Assembly: GCA_929200685.1 (NCBI GenBank)
Contig: CAKNAO010000030.1
Location: forward strand, 1-7,798
DNA from: an uncultured bacterium
GTDB lineage: Bacteria > Bacillota_I > Bacilli_A > Mycoplasmatales > Metamycoplasmataceae
Direction: 5' to 3'
Length of the DNA: 7,798 nucleotides
The notes under the pieces are model-generated. The model made no database searches. It worked only from the letters and a program-made list of their open reading frames with translations, and was not told the DNA's origin. Positions 7,552-7,798 of this stretch are shown piece after piece. The translations under genes were made by a program, and so were the position numbers. Numbering within the stretch: position 1 is the first letter of the stretch; every line of letters starts with the position of its first letter.

Positions 7552-7798
7552 AAATTTCCTCTATTTTTTTTGATAAATCTTTTTTTGAACCATCAAAAAT
7601 AATTAGTCCATTTTTAATTCCAATAATTCTTTTCACATCATCTGGAATCAAATCTAATTTATGAATATTAATTATTAATAATGAATCTTTGAATGAACAT
7701 ATTTTTTCAATAATTTCCTTTGATATTTTTAAATCAAGTGAAGTAGTTGGTTCATCTGCTAAAATTATTGAAGGTTTTTGAATAAATAAAAGCAATAT
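7544..7798 (-). CDS. PhnC/p29-like ABC transporter ATP-binding subunit, C-terminal part
   Basis: The last 84 codons of an ABC ATPase; the N-terminal part with Walker A and the signature motif lies beyond the right edge. Near the start of the visible part are Walker B and the catalytic Glu (I-I-L-A-D-E-P) and the D-loop (S-L-D), followed by the H-loop His in I-N-I-H-K-L-D-L. The end, R-I-I-G-I-K-N-G-L-I-I-F-D-G, is typical of PhnC-type phosphonate importers and of mycoplasma p29. It would energise the double permease encoded directly downstream, whose ATG overlaps this stop by eight bases, so the two are translationally linked. The binding lipoprotein (p37-like) would be expected further upstream of this gene, outside the window. 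Confidence 0.9.
   Translation of the reverse strand: MLLLFIQKPSIILADEPTTSLDLKISKEIIEKICSFKDSLLIINIHKLDLIPDDVKRIIGIKNGLIIFDGSKKDLSKKIEEIYE
7557..7562 (-). promoter_or_regulatory. Ribosome-binding site of the permease gene
   Basis: AGAGGA on the minus strand lies five bases before the permease ATG (7551), inside the 3' end of the ATPase gene. It supports this start over internal Met codons and fits operon translation. Confidence 0.65.

Noticed and set aside
1..7798. CRISPR arrays, insertion-sequence ends, rRNA genes or riboswitches
   Set aside because: No regularly spaced direct repeats, terminal inverted repeats with target duplications, rRNA-like GC-richer blocks or recognisable riboswitch cores were seen. 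The only structured RNA is tRNA-His.

Overview
The window comes from a mycoplasma-like mollicute. The DNA is extremely A+T-rich. Every large gene reads through in-frame TGA codons, and these fall where tryptophan is conserved (for example uvrB W113 and kinase-domain W361). TGG is rare; I noticed one certain case, in the permease. The gene set (CdsA, UvrB, a p29/p69-type ABC transporter, a Xer-type recombinase) fits the Mycoplasma/Metamycoplasma/Mycoplasmopsis group. I cannot name a species. All coordinates below assume genetic code 4 (TGA = Trp).

Positions 1-1476 (plus strand) hold the C-terminal 239 codons of a putative HNH nuclease of the DUF262/DUF1524 (GmrSD-like) kind. A hairpin follows that overlaps its stop codon. 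Next comes an intact 243-residue tyrosine recombinase with the full R-K-H-R-H-Y catalytic set. This pair looks like an accessory, defence or phase-variation island.

Positions 1514-4630 (minus strand) are housekeeping. In transcription order they hold tRNA-His(GUG), uvrB (673 residues, complete) and cdsA (310 residues, complete). cdsA converges on the recombinase across a 37-base gap.

Positions 4659-7798 (minus strand) form a tightly overlapping operon entering from beyond the right edge. It contains the C-terminus of a PhnC/p29-like ABC ATPase, a 542-residue permease carrying two PhnE-like membrane domains in one chain, and a 426-residue protein that fuses an alpha/beta-hydrolase (esterase) domain to a choline/ethanolamine/thiamine-kinase-like domain. 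The ATPase and permease resemble the mycoplasma p37-p29-p69 system, whose p37 binding protein is known to hold thiamine pyrophosphate. A fused hydrolase-kinase ending such an operon suggests a transporter coupled to processing or salvage of the imported compound.

Two kinds of translation start are visible. The two operon-internal genes have purine-rich Shine-Dalgarno sequences and overlap the gene before them. Recombinase, uvrB and cdsA have no Shine-Dalgarno. Each instead has a perfect TATAAT exactly six bases before its ATG, so transcription would begin at or next to the start codon (leaderless mRNA).
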